Source: Xestospongia muta
Lineage: Eukaryota; Porifera; Demospongiae; Haplosclerida; Petrosiidae
DNA length: 64,000 nucleotides
Assembly (NCBI GenBank): GCA_963693285.1
Contig: OY848920.1
Location: 9,918,182-9,982,181, forward strand
Reading direction: 5' to 3'
The position numbers and the translations under genes are program-made. Below, piece by piece: positions 63,945 to 64,000 of this stretch; within the stretch, counting starts at the first letter, position 1; every line of letters starts with the position of its first letter. Under the pieces are notes generated by a model. That model ran no database searches, was not told the DNA's origin, and saw only the letters and a list, made by a program, of their open reading frames with translations.

Positions 63945-64000
63945 TATACAAAGCTTTTTATGTCACAATACAAACTAATAATTGACTTAATTCATACACA

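Noticed and set aside
63755..63985. 76-codon plus-strand ORF
   Set aside because: It is the antisense of the hAT transposase remnant, which explains the sequence better.

Overview
The window is eukaryotic nuclear DNA from an early-branching animal, most likely a demosponge of Amphimedon type. This is an inference. It rests on an AT-rich, compact layout with many short GT-AG introns (about 50-100 bp) and intergenic gaps of 100-200 bp, together with animal families: SEC63, GET1/WRB, APEX1, MCMDC2, stefin, a SIMPL protein, dsRBD and death-domain proteins. There is no bacterial or organellar content, no CRISPR array, and I recognised no rRNA or tRNA.

Layout. (1) 1-26024, minus: one giant intron-rich dynein heavy chain gene whose C-terminal end lies beyond the left edge. 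It keeps the full order of linker, AAA1-AAA4, stalk with microtubule-binding tip, AAA5 and AAA6. AAA1, normally the essential ATPase, has lost its P-loop, its Walker B acid pair and its sensor, so it resembles the divergent DNHD1-type dyneins. (2) 26209-28986: a divergently transcribed SIMPL (IRAK1BP1-like) gene, then a dsRNA-binding protein on the minus strand. (3) 30241-35042, plus: SEC63, an ER DnaJ translocon subunit. (4) 35016-41040: a tandem segmental duplication. Each copy holds the SEC63 tail, GET1/WRB and an AT-hook protein gene. GET1 in copy 1 is a wreck beside a retroelement fragment; GET1 in copy 2 is intact. (5) 41159-44663, plus: an APEX1-type AP endonuclease whose long N-terminal extension has the same exon plan as the AT-hook genes. 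(6) 45299-49138, minus: MCMDC2, an MCM-like protein that lacks ATPase motifs. (7) 49334-57465: an array of stefin (cystatin) genes. Only the first keeps the QxVxG protease-binding motif; the others share its intron positions but not the motif. (8) 58706-62435, plus: a multi-exon death-domain protein with CARD/DED-like repeats, an unnamed alpha/beta module and a coiled coil. (9) Two internally deleted hAT transposons, MITE-like hairpins, and many microsatellites and tandem repeats in introns.

Two themes stand out. The first is degenerate AAA+ machines: a dynein with a dead AAA1, and an MCM-like protein without Walker motifs. The second is local duplication that builds new small gene families: AT-hook genes next to an AT-hook-tailed APEX1, and stefin-fold proteins that have lost the inhibitory motif. 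Exon joins were made by eye from reading frame and GT/AG signals, so exact boundaries need transcript support.
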